In this document: one piece after another, positions 29,096 to 38,193 of the stretch | Numbering within the stretch: position 1 is the first letter of the stretch | Layout of the letters: each line of letters starts with the position of its first letter | Source of the DNA: Halorhabdus sp. BNX81 | GTDB taxonomy: Archaea; Halobacteriota; Halobacteria; Halobacteriales; Haloarculaceae | Assembly (NCBI RefSeq): GCF_029229925.1 | Contig: NZ_CP107254.1 | Location: 434,001-498,000, forward strand | Direction of reading: 5' to 3' | Length of the DNA stretch: 64,000 bases | Notes under the pieces: model-generated | Seen by the model: the letters and a program-made list of their open reading frames with translations, nothing else | Database searches by the model: none | What the model was told of the DNA's origin: nothing | Made by a program: the position numbers and the translations under genes

Positions 29096-29250
29096 TGAGT
29101 GATTCGACGGGCCGCTGATTCAAAACGACAACGGACAACGCCGACGGACGGACTTTCACCCTGGCCGGCACCCTCTCAGCCATGATTATCGCCGAAATCG
29201 AGACCGACTACGAGGGCGTGACCACGTCCCTCGATATCGACTTCACAGAG

Positions 29251-29301
29251 CGCTTTTCGCTGGCGGAGTGATTCACGAACCGCTCTTGGCTGGCGGAGTG
29301 A
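29251..29301. repeat. Imperfect 30-base tandem duplication
   Basis: CTGGCGGAGTGA occurs twice 30 bases apart (first copy ending 29271, second 29301), with similar preceding bases (GCGCTTTTCG against CCGCTCTTGG). The first copy ends a 29-codon frame that starts with ATG at 29182; the frame has no family match that I know and may be a broken gene end. Confidence 0.4.
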
Positions 29302-29308
29302 CGATCGT

Positions 29309-30064
29309 TCACTCCTTGACAGCAACGATTCGCAGCCGGCGGTAGTCCGCCGTCCAGGTCTCGCCGTCGAAGTATTCCTCCCGCAGGGCGTCTTCGGCGT
29401 CGCTGATGACGGCCGCCCGGGTCTCGTCGTCGAGATGGTCGAGCAGGTCGTCACAGAACATGTCGTAGAGTTGCCGCAGGCCGTTCTCGCCACCCTCGAG
29501 CTCGGTCGGCCGGTCGAACAGCCGCGCCAAGCGGACTTCGAATCCGTGATCCGAAAGCCGTGGCGCGTATTCGTCGATACTCGCGAAATACCACGGCAGT
29601 TCGGCGTCGTATCCCCGCTCCCGGAGTGCCGACTGGAGTGCCCCGTTGATCGCGGCCACGTTCCCGCGGCCACCGAACTCCGCCACCAGCCGGCCACCCG
29701 GGACCAGCGCGTCGGCGATGGTCGAGAGCAGTGCATCCTGATCGTCGATCCAGTGGAAGGCAGCGTTCGAGAAGACGGCATCGAACGACTCGTCGGGGTC
29801 GAACGCCGTCGCGTCGGCCACCCGAAACGTCGGCTCGGAATGTCGATCGCGGGCGGCGTCGATCATCTCGGCGGAACTGTCGATCCCGACGACTTCAGGT
29901 TCGCTCGCTGCGATCTCGGCTGTCAGTTCTCCCGTCCCACAACCGATGTCGAGGATCCGCTCGCCCGGCTGTGGATCGAGCAGCGACAGCAGCGACTCGC
30001 CGTACTCGTAGACGAACGCGTGATCCTCGTAGGCCGCCGGATCCCAGTCGTTTCCGTCGCTCAT
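29309..30064 (-). CDS. Class I SAM-dependent methyltransferase
   Basis: A 251-residue soluble methyltransferase. The SAM site is ERILDIGCGTGELT (about 37-50), followed by VVGIDSSAEMI, the acidic VADATAFD motif and NAAFHWIDD, as in trans-aconitate methyltransferase-like proteins. The substrate is unknown. The ATG is two bases after the mch stop, so it is translated from the mch message. Confidence 0.88.
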   Translation of the reverse strand: MSDGNDWDPAAYEDHAFVYEYGESLLSLLDPQPGERILDIGCGTGELTAEIAASEPEVVGIDSSAEMIDAARDRHSEPTFRVADATAFDPDESFDAVFSNAAFHWIDDQDALLSTIADALVPGGRLVAEFGGRGNVAAINGALQSALRERGYDAELPWYFASIDEYAPRLSDHGFEVRLARLFDRPTELEGGENGLRQLYDMFCDDLLDHLDDETRAAVISDAEDALREEYFDGETWTADYRRLRIVAVKE

Positions 30065-30065
30065 C

Positions 30066-30998
30066 TCACAGCCCGAAACTCTCGACGAGTAGTGCCTCGT
30101 CGGTCTCGCCGTAGACGGCCGTCTCCCCACCGATGACGTCGACGGTGACCTGCGCGGGGCCGAAGACCTCCGCGGGCAGTTCTTCGAAGTCCCAGTCGGC
30201 GTCCTCGAAGATCTCGGCGAAGGGTTGACTGTACTCCTCGCCTGCCGTCGAGGGGATCTCCTCGAATCGGTCGAACTCGCTCTCGACGGTGAGGTGGACG
30301 CGACCGCCGTAGGCGAGTACGTCGTTCGTCCGCGCGATAGCCGCCTCCTCGCTTTCGGCGACGGGCGCGACGGGTGCGACGCCCGATACCGAGTGGACAT
30401 CTTCGGGATCGTAGCCCAATTCAAACAGCTGGAAGACGGCAGATTCACTCGCTCGCGCGCCCGCTGCGACGCTGCCGGTAATCGACGCCGTCGAAAACGC
30501 CGGGAGGAAGACGCTACTTTCGGGGACGCCCGCGAGGTCGGCGACCTGGGCTGCGGCCGCCTCGGTCGGCAGCGCGTCGCTCTCGACGGCGAGCACGGCG
30601 AAGTCGAAGGCCTCGACGTACTCCAGCCGCTCGAAGATTTCCTCTCTGGCGACCAAGGCCCGTGCGGGGCCGCTACCCAGCCCCTCGAAATCCTCGGTCG
30701 CGAGTTCCCAGCCGGCCTTCTGCCCGGCGAGCAGCGCCAGTGCCGGGTGGTCGGTCGTCACCTCGACGTGGGGGAGGGCGGCGTCGCCGACCGACTCCAG
30801 TCGCGTGGTGACGGAGGCGAGTCCCGCGGTCTGGATCTCGGTGAGCATCAGCCCCGCTTCGACGCCACCAGCGTGCTCGACGCCGAAGTCGAGGACCGTC
30901 GTCTCGTTGTCGAGTCGATACTCCGCGATGCCGAGCTCGTCGGCGAAGTCGATGGCCTCGTCGACGAGTTCGGTGCCGAGGCGATTGAGTTGGTCCAT
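30066..30998 (-). CDS. mch: Methenyltetrahydromethanopterin cyclohydrolase
   Basis: A 310-residue enzyme that hydrolyses the methenyl-C1 carrier to the 5-formyl form. Haloarchaea, which use folate-type carriers, keep this methanogen-type gene. Family patterns include DNETTVLDFG, GGVEAGLMLTEI, VTTDHPALALLAGQKAGW and GSGPARAL. The ATG with MDQLNRLG is the typical start; the long upstream extension of the frame is not family-like. It is followed directly by the methyltransferase gene. Confidence 0.94.
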   Translation of the reverse strand: MDQLNRLGTELVDEAIDFADELGIAEYRLDNETTVLDFGVEHAGGVEAGLMLTEIQTAGLASVTTRLESVGDAALPHVEVTTDHPALALLAGQKAGWELATEDFEGLGSGPARALVAREEIFERLEYVEAFDFAVLAVESDALPTEAAAAQVADLAGVPESSVFLPAFSTASITGSVAAGARASESAVFQLFELGYDPEDVHSVSGVAPVAPVAESEEAAIARTNDVLAYGGRVHLTVESEFDRFEEIPSTAGEEYSQPFAEIFEDADWDFEELPAEVFGPAQVTVDVIGGETAVYGETDEALLVESFGL

Positions 30999-31084
30999 AC
31001 GCCCCGATCGATCCCCGACCCTGAAAACCCATCCCTCCCGGCTAGTTGGTACCGGTCCGGTGTCACGTCCCAACGCGAGGGGTC

Positions 31085-31402
31085 TTACTCCTCGGCGTCG
31101 CGTTTGGGATCGTGCCCGAGTTCCTCGGCGACGGACTCGACTTTCTCGCCGGCAGCGTGTTCGACGGCGCGCTTGTCGTCGATCTTGAGGAAGGTCTCGA
31201 CGCGATCGGCGTCGACCGCCGCGTGGGCGTCGGCGGCCGCTTCGAAGAGCGCGTCGGCGTCCTCGGCCTCGATGATCGTCCCCATCGGCGTGGTCTCGTA
31301 GCCGACGTCGTGTTCCTCGATCGCCGCGACCGCCTTGGCGACCTCGCCCGACATGCTGCCTTCGATGACCGGTGCGACGCTCAGGAAGCCAAACGCTGTC
31401 AT
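31085..31402 (-). CDS. MTH1187/YkoF-type thiamine-binding protein
   Basis: A 105-residue ferredoxin-like-fold protein of the MTH1187 (former DUF77) family, proposed to bind thiamine or its pieces. It starts with TAFGFLSVAPV, continues with GSMSGEVAKAV, and has YETTPMGTIIEA and RVETFLKIDDK. It is a single gene, with its start about 85 bases after mch begins upstream in the opposite end of the spacer. Confidence 0.8.
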   Translation of the reverse strand: MTAFGFLSVAPVIEGSMSGEVAKAVAAIEEHDVGYETTPMGTIIEAEDADALFEAAADAHAAVDADRVETFLKIDDKRAVEHAAGEKVESVAEELGHDPKRDAEE

Positions 31403-31471
31403 AGGTGCGTGTGGGTTCGCGGCGTACAAAACGGTTCGTGGTCTGTCTCGAAACGGCGGAAGAAGAGGGGG

Positions 31472-31834
31472 TCAATCCTGTAACCACTCGTACCACGTGT
31501 CGATCTCGACGTATTCGTCACGGAGTTCCTCGGCTCCGTACTGTTCGAACACTTCTTCGACAGTCCGAGCGAATCCCTCCGGATCGTCGTCGGGTAGTGA
31601 CTGGTCATAGTAGATCAGCAGTCCAGCGTGGTCCGTTTTGCGATGCAGCAATTCGAAATCCCTCGCGTTGTTCGACACCAACACGACGTCGTTTCGGTCA
31701 CACCATTGGAGCAACTCCTCGTCTGTCGTGTATTCGCCGAACCGATCTTTTGCCTGGCTGACGTCGAATCCGCGGTCCCGAAGCACGTGTTCGCAAATCC
31801 GGCTGACGTGTTCGTCTAGAAGCAGCTGACTCAT
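31472..31834 (-). CDS. DUF5615 PIN-like protein, putative toxin
   Basis: A 120-residue PIN-like protein. LLLDEHVSRICEHVL gives the first acidic residue, and VVLVSNNARDFELLHRKTDHAGLLIYY matches the DUF5615 core with its conserved N-N-x-DF region. Such proteins are predicted RNases paired with DUF433 proteins. It overlaps the DUF433 gene by four bases (ATGA), as expected for a coupled toxin-antitoxin pair. Confidence 0.82.
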   Translation of the reverse strand: MSQLLLDEHVSRICEHVLRDRGFDVSQAKDRFGEYTTDEELLQWCDRNDVVLVSNNARDFELLHRKTDHAGLLIYYDQSLPDDDPEGFARTVEEVFEQYGAEELRDEYVEIDTWYEWLQD

Positions 31835-32109
31835 GAAACCGGTTCTTTCGGCTGCAGCGACGACTCACGCAACCGGTCGCGCGTCTCCGCGTTCTCGCGT
31901 TCGATCGCCCGGATTTCCTCGATGTTGTCATAATAATACGAGAGGGCCTCGTAGACGGCCCCCAACGAGATATCGAGCTGATCAGCTACGTAGGCGGGTG
32001 CATACCCTGCATCGACTACTTTCCCGGCGACGTGTCGGACGCCGATTCGGGTCCCCTCGATCCGCGGTTCTCCCCCGAGGATGTCCTCGGTTCGGACGAT
32101 GCTTGACAT
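31831..32109 (-). CDS. DUF433 antitoxin-type protein
   Basis: A 92-residue DUF433 protein. IVRTEDILGGEPRIEGTRI is the family signature, followed by a helix-turn-helix-like region (YVADQLDISLGAVYEALSYYY). It probably neutralises the downstream PIN-like protein and may repress the operon. A strong TATA box lies 25-34 bases before its ATG. Confidence 0.85.
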   Translation of the reverse strand: MSSIVRTEDILGGEPRIEGTRIGVRHVAGKVVDAGYAPAYVADQLDISLGAVYEALSYYYDNIEEIRAIERENAETRDRLRESSLQPKEPVS

Positions 32110-32133
32110 TGTATAAAGACATTGATCGTGTCG

Positions 32134-32143
32134 ATATATAAAC
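32134..32143 (-). promoter_or_regulatory. TATA box of DUF433/DUF5615 operon
   Basis: GTTTATATAT on the minus strand, 25-34 bases upstream of the DUF433 ATG, is a strong promoter match. A second TTTATA nearer the start codon repeats part of the box and could take part in autoregulation. Confidence 0.65.
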
Positions 32144-32210
32144 GTTCGTCAGGGTCTCACCCGTCTGGTATCTATTTCCCAGCCAATTACCTGAATTGAC
32201 TCTTTCACCC

Positions 32211-33509
32211 TTACCAGGTCAGGCCGTCGTACTCGATGCCGTCCCGGGGCTCGACGATCCGGCGACCGTCGATCACGACGGGGTCAGCCATCGCCTCGAA
32301 CTCCGCATCGAGGGCCCCAAACTCGTCCCAGTCGGTGACGAACAGCGCCGCGCTGGCACCCTCTAAAGCTTCGGCCGCACTGTCGGCGTAGGTGAGATCG
32401 GGGTACTGCTCGCGCATGTTCTCGGTCGCGACGGGGTCGTAGGCGACGACCTCGGCGTCGCGTTCAAGTAGCCCCTCGATGACCGGGACGGCTCGCGTAT
32501 AGCGGATGTCGTCCGTCCCAGGCTTGAACGCGAGGCCCATCACGGCGACACGCTGGCCGGCGACGTCGGTGTGGTCGTCCAGCAGGTCGAGGAGTCGCTC
32601 GGGCTGGCGGTCGTTGACCTCGACCGTGGCGTCGAGCAGGACGGGATCGTAGTCGCGGTCGCGTGCGGCGGCGCGGATCGCCGCGACGTCCTTGGGGAAG
32701 CAGCTGCCCCCCCACCCCAGGCCCGAGCGGAGGAAGTGTTCGTCGATGCGGTGGTCCAGCGCGATGGCGTCGGCGACCTCGTAGGCGTCGACGCCGTACT
32801 CCTTGCAGATGTTCCCGAGTTCGTTGATGAGGCTGACCTTCGTCGCGAGGAAGGCGTTGTTTGCGTACTTGATCATCTCGGCCTCGCGGATCCCCGTCTC
32901 GACGATCGCGGGATCGCCCGCGGCGGCCTCGACCAGCGGCTCGTAGACCCGCTTCAGCGTCTCGACGGCCTGCTCGTCCTCGGCACCGATGACGATCTTG
33001 TCGGGATCCTTGAAGTCATCGAGGGCGAACCCTTCCCGGAGGAACTCGGGGTTCATCGCGATCCGGAACCCCTCGCCGACGGTCTGCCCCGAGGCGTCCT
33101 CGATGGCGGGGGCGATCGTCTCGGCGGTCGTCCCGGGGATGACGGTACTCTTGACGACCACGAGGTGATCGCTGTCCTTCTCGGCGATGACCTCGCCGAG
33201 TGACGCTGCGGCGGCTTCCATCGCTGAGAGGTCGATACTGCCGTCGGCCTTGGAGGGGGTCGGCAGCGCGAGGAACGTGACGTCGCTGTCAGCTATCTCG
33301 TCGTAGTCCGTGGTCGCGACTAGCGAGTCACCGCCGTATTCGGCCATGAGCTCGTCCAGGCCGGGCTCGTGGATGGGTGCTTCGCCGTTATTGACGGCTG
33401 CCACGACGTCCTCGTCGATATCGACGTTCGTGACTGTGTGGCCCAACTCCGCGAACCAGGCGGCGATCGTCGTGCCGATGTATCCGCTGCCGACGACGCT
33501 TACGTGCAT
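32211..33509 (-). CDS. aglM: UDP-glucose 6-dehydrogenase
   Basis: A 432-residue enzyme that oxidises UDP-glucose to UDP-glucuronate using two NAD. The start [15 protein letters not shown] is the NAD fold, [14 protein letters not shown] and [14 protein letters not shown] are family motifs, and the catalytic cysteine is in [11 protein letters not shown]; the C-terminal domain has [16 protein letters not shown]. The Haloferax AglM name is used by homology. A frame extension of 77 codons upstream is not family-like. Divergent from an aglF-like gene. Confidence 0.93.
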   Translation of the reverse strand: MHVSVVGSGYIGTTIAAWFAELGHTVTNVDIDEDVVAAVNNGEAPIHEPGLDELMAEYGGDSLVATTDYDEIADSDVTFLALPTPSKADGSIDLSAMEAAAASLGEVIAEKDSDHLVVVKSTVIPGTTAETIAPAIEDASGQTVGEGFRIAMNPEFLREGFALDDFKDPDKIVIGAEDEQAVETLKRVYEPLVEAAAGDPAIVETGIREAEMIKYANNAFLATKVSLINELGNICKEYGVDAYEVADAIALDHRIDEHFLRSGLGWGGSCFPKDVAAIRAAARDRDYDPVLLDATVEVNDRQPERLLDLLDDHTDVAGQRVAVMGLAFKPGTDDIRYTRAVPVIEGLLERDAEVVAYDPVATENMREQYPDLTYADSAAEALEGASAALFVTDWDEFGALDAEFEAMADPVVIDGRRIVEPRDGIEYDGLTW

Positions 33510-33924
33510 CGTTGGGATTTCAGGCCCTTCGGATTTGGTCGTTTCCCTTTCGACATCCGATTCACGTTCGAACGTGGGTTTCACGGGTAATTCCTCCCAC
33601 AGTCGTGCGATCGGGATCGCTTTCGGGAATCGGGCCGCATACCCGCTTGAGATGCAAGAGGAGGTCGACCCCGCTGATTCCGCTCTCCACGTCAGTCGAT
33701 CGAGACACCCGCGGACGCGATAGAGCGTCGACGAACGCAACCACGGTCGGTGACCTCATCGAGGACTGGTCCGGCGACGCCGCGATGTCTCAACTGCGTG
33801 GCTCGGAATGAGGGCCGCGACCGAACGACGGTAAGCCGCTATCCCTGCCACGATTTTGCCGAGTCGCGCCGACCCTGTTGACCGACGGCAAGGCATATAC
33901 TCCCCGGACGAAAATATCGATCCG
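33510..33924. other. Spacer between aglM and aglF-like genes
   Basis: 415 bases without a supported gene. It should contain the two divergent promoters; GACGAAAATATCG at 33908-33920 is too near the aglF ATG to be its TATA box. Open frames run through it on both strands, as usual in GC-rich DNA, and none looks like a known protein. Confidence 0.5.
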
Positions 33925-34671
33925 ATGAAAGCTGTCGTACTCGCCGCCGGCAAGGGCACCCGCCTCAGACCGCTGACCGAGGACAAGCCGAAGGTGATGG
34001 TCGAGGTCGACGGCAAGCCCCTCCTGACGCACAGTTTCGAGCAACTGCTCGAACTCGGCGTGGACGAACTTATCGTCGTCGTCGGCTATCAGAAACAGGA
34101 CATCATCAGCCATTACGGCGACGAATTCGAGGGCGTGCCGATCACGTATACCCACCAGCGCGAACAGCAAGGGTTGGCCCACGCGCTGTTGACCGCCGAG
34201 GAGCACGTCGAGGAGGACTTCATGCTGATGCTTGGGGACAACATCTTCCGGGCGAACCTCGAGGACGTCGTCAAGCGCCAGCGCGAGAGTCGCACGGATG
34301 CGGCGTTCCTCGTCGAGGAAGTCCCGATGGACGAGGCCTCACGCTACGGCGTCTGTGATACTAACGACTACGGCGAGATCGTCGAGGTGATCGAAAAACC
34401 CGACGACCCGCCGTCGAATTTGGTGATGACGGGCTTCTATACGTTCTCGCCGGCCATCTTTCACGCCGCCAAGCTCGTCCAGCCGTCCGACCGCGGCGAG
34501 TACGAGATCAGCGACGCGATCGACCTCCTGTTGCAGAGCGGGCGGACCATCGACGCGATCCGGCTCGACGGCTGGCGTATCGACGTCGGTTACCCCGAGG
34601 ACCGCGACCGCGCCGAGGAGCGCCTCCAGGTATCCGGCCCCGAGGCTGACGCCCCTGAATCGTCGTCCTGA
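33925..34671 (+). CDS. aglF: Sugar-1-phosphate nucleotidyltransferase (AglF-like)
   Basis: A 248-residue enzyme that couples NTP to a hexose 1-phosphate. The start KAVVLAAGKGTRLRPLTEDKPKVM is the nucleotide site, FMLMLGDNIF has the metal-binding Asp, and IEKP and WRIDVGYPED follow. It lacks the left-handed beta-helix tail of acetyltransferase fusions. Haloferax AglF makes UDP-glucose for AglM. The divergent aglM suggests the same; dTDP or another nucleotide is possible. ATG chosen at the family start. Confidence 0.85.
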   Translation: MKAVVLAAGKGTRLRPLTEDKPKVMVEVDGKPLLTHSFEQLLELGVDELIVVVGYQKQDIISHYGDEFEGVPITYTHQREQQGLAHALLTAEEHVEEDFMLMLGDNIFRANLEDVVKRQRESRTDAAFLVEEVPMDEASRYGVCDTNDYGEIVEVIEKPDDPPSNLVMTGFYTFSPAIFHAAKLVQPSDRGEYEISDAIDLLLQSGRTIDAIRLDGWRIDVGYPEDRDRAEERLQVSGPEADAPESSS

Positions 34672-34730
34672 CGACGCTATCGGTGCCATCCCGACGCTTC
34701 CGACGGATTTTTGCTCGCCCCGTTATATCA

Positions 34731-35726
34731 ATGCGCATGAAGATTCTGGTCACCGGCGGCGCGGGCTTTATCGGCGGGCACCTCGCAGAGCACTTCGCCG
34801 CAGACGGTCACGACGTAGTCATCCTCGACAATCTCGATCCGTACTACAGCGTCGATCTCAAGCGTCACAACATCGAGAAGGGCCGGGAGGCCGGCACGGA
34901 CGGTGACGGCTCCTACGAGTTCGTCGAGGGAGACGTTCGCGACGCGGACCTCGTGGAAGAACTCGTCGCCGACGTTGATTTCGTCTTCCACGAGGCCGCC
35001 CAGGCCGGCGTCCGGACCAGCGTCGAGAATCCGCGCAAGTACGACGCCATCAACGTCGACGGTACGCTGAACGTGCTGGACGCGGCTCGCGATCACGGGA
35101 TCGAGCGCGTCGTCGTCGCGAGTTCCTCTTCAGTCTACGGCGGTCGCGAGGAATACCTGCCCTTCTCGGAGACTGACCCGGCGATGCCAGTCAGCCCCTA
35201 TGGGGCCTCGAAGCTCGCTGCCGAACGCTACACCTGCGCCTACGCGGACGTCTATGACCTCCCCGCCGTGGCGCTGCGGTACTTCACCGTCTATGGCCCC
35301 CGGATGCGGCCGAACATGGCGATCTCTAACTTCGTCTCGCGGGCGATCAACGGCGACCCGCCCGTGGTCTACGGCGACGGCTCCCAGATCCGGGATTTCA
35401 CCTATATCGAAGATATCGTCGCGGCGAACGAGACGCTGCTATCGACGGACGCCGCCGACGGCGAGGTGTTGAACATCGGGAGTTCGGGAACTATCGACAT
35501 CGAGACGCTGGCGACCGAGATCCGTGACCAACTCGCGCCCGGTCTCGATCTGGACTACGCCGACCGTCACGACGCCGACGCCGAAGCGACCCACGCGGAC
35601 ATCTCGAAGGCCACGGCGGTACTCGGGTACGAACCGACACGGTCGATCCGTGAAGGTGTCTCCGAGTTCATCGAGTGGTACCGGGCGAACCGCGAGTGGT
35701 ACGAACCGCTCGTCCTTGAGAGCTAG
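34731..35726 (+). CDS. NAD-dependent nucleotide-sugar epimerase
   Basis: A 331-residue extended SDR enzyme. GGAGFIGGHLAEHF binds NAD, SSSSVYGG and the catalytic YGASK (Tyr-x-x-x-Lys) form the active site, and RYFTVYGPRMRPNMAI and GDGSQIRDFTYIED define the substrate part. It resembles UDP-glucose or UDP-glucuronate 4-epimerases. With aglM and aglF upstream, UDP-glucuronate to UDP-galacturonate is plausible. Two in-frame ATGs (34731, 34737) are possible starts. Confidence 0.87.
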   Translation: MRMKILVTGGAGFIGGHLAEHFAADGHDVVILDNLDPYYSVDLKRHNIEKGREAGTDGDGSYEFVEGDVRDADLVEELVADVDFVFHEAAQAGVRTSVENPRKYDAINVDGTLNVLDAARDHGIERVVVASSSSVYGGREEYLPFSETDPAMPVSPYGASKLAAERYTCAYADVYDLPAVALRYFTVYGPRMRPNMAISNFVSRAINGDPPVVYGDGSQIRDFTYIEDIVAANETLLSTDAADGEVLNIGSSGTIDIETLATEIRDQLAPGLDLDYADRHDADAEATHADISKATAVLGYEPTRSIREGVSEFIEWYRANREWYEPLVLES

Positions 35727-35784
35727 AGCGCGACTTCGGAGCCATCGCCCACCGCTTTCCGTATCGTGGCTCCGATCCCGGATT

Positions 35785-35794
35785 GAACATGTTC
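35785..35794. promoter_or_regulatory. Palindrome upstream of hcp, NarO-like motif
   Basis: GAACATGTTC, a perfect 10-base palindrome within TGAACATGTTCG, lies about 130 bases before the hcp ATG. It is one base from CGAACATGTTCG, which I recall as the element for the haloarchaeal anaerobic/denitrification regulator NarO. That memory needs checking, but the match to an NO-linked gene is suggestive. Confidence 0.45.
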
Positions 35795-35923
35795 GGGGAA
35801 ATTGGGTAGTCTATCGCGCGGCGAGAAACGAGTGCGAATGAACTTACGCCCATTTCGAACGGTAGTAGCCGACCCGAATGGTCCGTTTGACGATCATGTC
35901 TGCCACCTGAGGAGTGATTCAGC

Positions 35924-37588
35924 ATGAGCAGTATGTTCTGCTATCAGTGCCAGGAGACGATGGGCAACGAGGGCTGTACCGACGTCAGCGTCTGCGGGAA
36001 GGACGTTCAGACGGCCAGCCTGCAGGACCTGCTCGTCTGGGAACTCAAGGGGTTGTCGTACATCGCTCAGCGCGCCCGAGAGGCCGGGATCGTCGACGAA
36101 GAGACGAACGTCTTCATCGCCGAGAGCCTGTTCTCGACGGTCACGAACGTCAACTTCGACCCCGAGTGGTTCGAAGATCAGCTCCAGGAAACCCAACAGC
36201 GCCGCGAGTCACTCAGGGCTGAACTCGAGGCTGCCGACGGCGAACTCGACGACGAAAGCCTCCCGGAAGCTGCAACCTGGTCCGGCGAGGATTCCGACGA
36301 CTTTCACGCGAAGGCGACGCCCGCCGGAATCGGCGTCCAGGCGACCGACAACGAGGACGTCCGATCGCTGCGTGAGCTGCTCACATACGGCCTCAAGGGA
36401 ACCGCTTCCTACGCCGATCATGCCTACGTGCTGGGCGAAAAGAAGGCGGAGGTCTTCGCGTTCATCCAGCGTGGCCTGGCGGCGACGCTCGATGACGATC
36501 TCGGCGTCGAGGAACTCACCGCACTCGTCCTCGAATCCGGCGAGATAGCCACCGAAGTGATGGAACTCCTTGACTCAGCCCACACTGAGACCTACGGCCA
36601 TCCCGAACCGACCGAGGTCGACATCGGCACGCGCGACCGGCCGGGGATCCTTATCAGCGGCCACGACATGAAGGACATGGAGGAACTCCTCGAACAGACC
36701 GAGGGCGAGGGCGTCGACGTTTACACCCACGGCGAGATGCTGCCGGCCCACGCCTACCCCGCTTTCAAGGAGTACGACCACTTCGTCGGCAACTACGGCA
36801 ACGCCTGGTGGGAGCAACACCGGGAGTTCGAGGCGTTCAACGGCCCCGTCCTGATGACGACGAACTGCCTGGTGCCCCCCAACGATTCCTACGCCGATCG
36901 GGTTTACACGACCGGCGTCGTTCGGTTCCCGGACACGCCCCACATCGCCGACCGGGATGAGGGCGGACAGAAGGACTTCTCGGCCCTCATCGAGGCCGCG
37001 AAGGACGCCGAACCGCCGGAAGAACTCGAATCCGGGACGATCGCGAACGGCTTTGCCCACAAGTCCGTCCTCGACCGGGCCGACGACATCATCGAGGGGA
37101 TTCAGGCCGGCGACATCCGCGGGTTCGTCGTCATGGGCGGGTGTGACGGCCGGCAGAAGGAACGAGAGTACTACACCGAACTGGCCAAGGAGCTCCCCGA
37201 TGACGTGATCATCCTCACGGCCGGGTGTGCGAAGTACCGCTACAACAAGCTGGATCTGGGTGACATCAACGGCATCCCGCGCGTGCTCGACGCCGGCCAG
37301 TGTAACGACTCCTACTCGCTCATCCGGATCGCGAACGCTCTCGGCGACGCTCTGGACGTCGAGGACGTCAACGACCTGCCGATCGCCTTCGACATCGCCT
37401 GGTACGAACAGAAGGCCGTGACTGTCCTGCTGGCACTCCTGAGCCAGGGCGTCGAGGACATCCGACTCGGCCCCACGCTGCCCGCGTTCCTCTCGGAAAA
37501 CGTGACCGACCTGCTGGTCGAGGAGTTCGGCATCCAGCCGATCGACACCGTCGAATCCGACAAGGAAGCCATCCTCGCCGCGATGTAG
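35924..37588 (+). CDS. hcp: Hybrid-cluster protein (hydroxylamine/NO reductase)
   Basis: A 554-residue iron-sulfur protein that reduces nitric oxide or hydroxylamine under low oxygen. The N-terminal cluster cysteines are Cys6, Cys9, Cys18 and Cys24 (CX2CX8CX5C). The hybrid-cluster ligands are all visible: His in SGHDMKD, Glu in THGEML, Cys in TTNCLVPP, GGCDGR, TAGCAKYRY and DAGQCNDSY, and Glu/Lys in WYEQKAV. GGAG lies nine bases before the ATG. No reductase partner gene adjoins it. Confidence 0.96.
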   Translation: MSSMFCYQCQETMGNEGCTDVSVCGKDVQTASLQDLLVWELKGLSYIAQRAREAGIVDEETNVFIAESLFSTVTNVNFDPEWFEDQLQETQQRRESLRAELEAADGELDDESLPEAATWSGEDSDDFHAKATPAGIGVQATDNEDVRSLRELLTYGLKGTASYADHAYVLGEKKAEVFAFIQRGLAATLDDDLGVEELTALVLESGEIATEVMELLDSAHTETYGHPEPTEVDIGTRDRPGILISGHDMKDMEELLEQTEGEGVDVYTHGEMLPAHAYPAFKEYDHFVGNYGNAWWEQHREFEAFNGPVLMTTNCLVPPNDSYADRVYTTGVVRFPDTPHIADRDEGGQKDFSALIEAAKDAEPPEELESGTIANGFAHKSVLDRADDIIEGIQAGDIRGFVVMGGCDGRQKEREYYTELAKELPDDVIILTAGCAKYRYNKLDLGDINGIPRVLDAGQCNDSYSLIRIANALGDALDVEDVNDLPIAFDIAWYEQKAVTVLLALLSQGVEDIRLGPTLPAFLSENVTDLLVEEFGIQPIDTVESDKEAILAAM

Positions 37589-37639
37589 CGCTGGAGAGTG
37601 GCGAAAACCGGTAGCTACCGAATAATATCGTCTACACAA

Positions 37640-37650
37640 AAATATATTAG
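37640..37650 (+). promoter_or_regulatory. TATA box for wHTH gene
   Basis: AAATATATTAG lies 24-33 bases before the ATG at 37673, a clear leaderless promoter that shows this gene is not simply read from hcp. Confidence 0.7.
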
Positions 37651-37672
37651 CCAGTGCCGACAAGCGTTCTGT

Positions 37673-38191
37673 ATGGCACCGACGTTCGACGTGGCCGCGG
37701 AGTTCGAGGCGGAACTCGCGGACGCGCCGACGGACGAGCGAGTGTACCGGGTCACACTCCAGCTTTACGAGCCGGCCCGGATCGCCGATATCGCCGACAG
37801 GGCCGAGTGTACGCCCGATACAGCCCGTCGGCACTGTCGACGACTCGCCGACATCGGCGTTCTCGAGGCAGTCTCCGAGCAACCCGAGACCTACCGACGC
37901 AACGAGTCGTACTTCGAGTGGCGCAAACGCGAGCGCCTCGCCGAGCTCTCGACTGCGGAGTTACGCGAGCGTCTCGCCGAGCTCACCGATCGGGATGCGG
38001 CGTTCCGGGAGACTTACGGCGTCAGCGATCCCGAGGCCGTCGACGCACTCGAGCATGCCGAGTACAACGCCGTCGAGGAGGTCTGGCTGGACGTCAGCGA
38101 GTGGCAGACCGTCAGACGGCGGATCGAGCGACTCGAGGCGGTACGACAGCGACGGGCGAACGATTCCGCCTCGCGGTCGGAACCAGCCTGA
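37673..38191 (+). CDS. Winged-helix transcriptional regulator (DUF7342-like)
   Basis: A 172-residue cytoplasmic protein. Residues 20-75 form a winged helix (VYRVTLQLYEPARIADIADRA, then TPDTARRHCRRLADIGVLEAV), and the C-terminal half is helical and charged. It resembles haloarchaeal DUF7342 proteins. It has its own TATA box, and the next gene begins two bases after its stop, so the two are made together. It may be the antitoxin or repressor of that pair. Confidence 0.75.
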   Translation: MAPTFDVAAEFEAELADAPTDERVYRVTLQLYEPARIADIADRAECTPDTARRHCRRLADIGVLEAVSEQPETYRRNESYFEWRKRERLAELSTAELRERLAELTDRDAAFRETYGVSDPEAVDALEHAEYNAVEEVWLDVSEWQTVRRRIERLEAVRQRRANDSASRSEPA

Positions 38192-38193
38192 CC

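Noticed and set aside
32211-33740. 77-codon N-terminal extension of UDP-glucose dehydrogenase
   Set aside because: The NAD fold of this family begins at the ATG at 33509; the extension has no domain.
33512-33811. 99-codon frame in the aglM/aglF spacer
   Set aside because: No known domain, odd composition and overlap with the likely promoter region.
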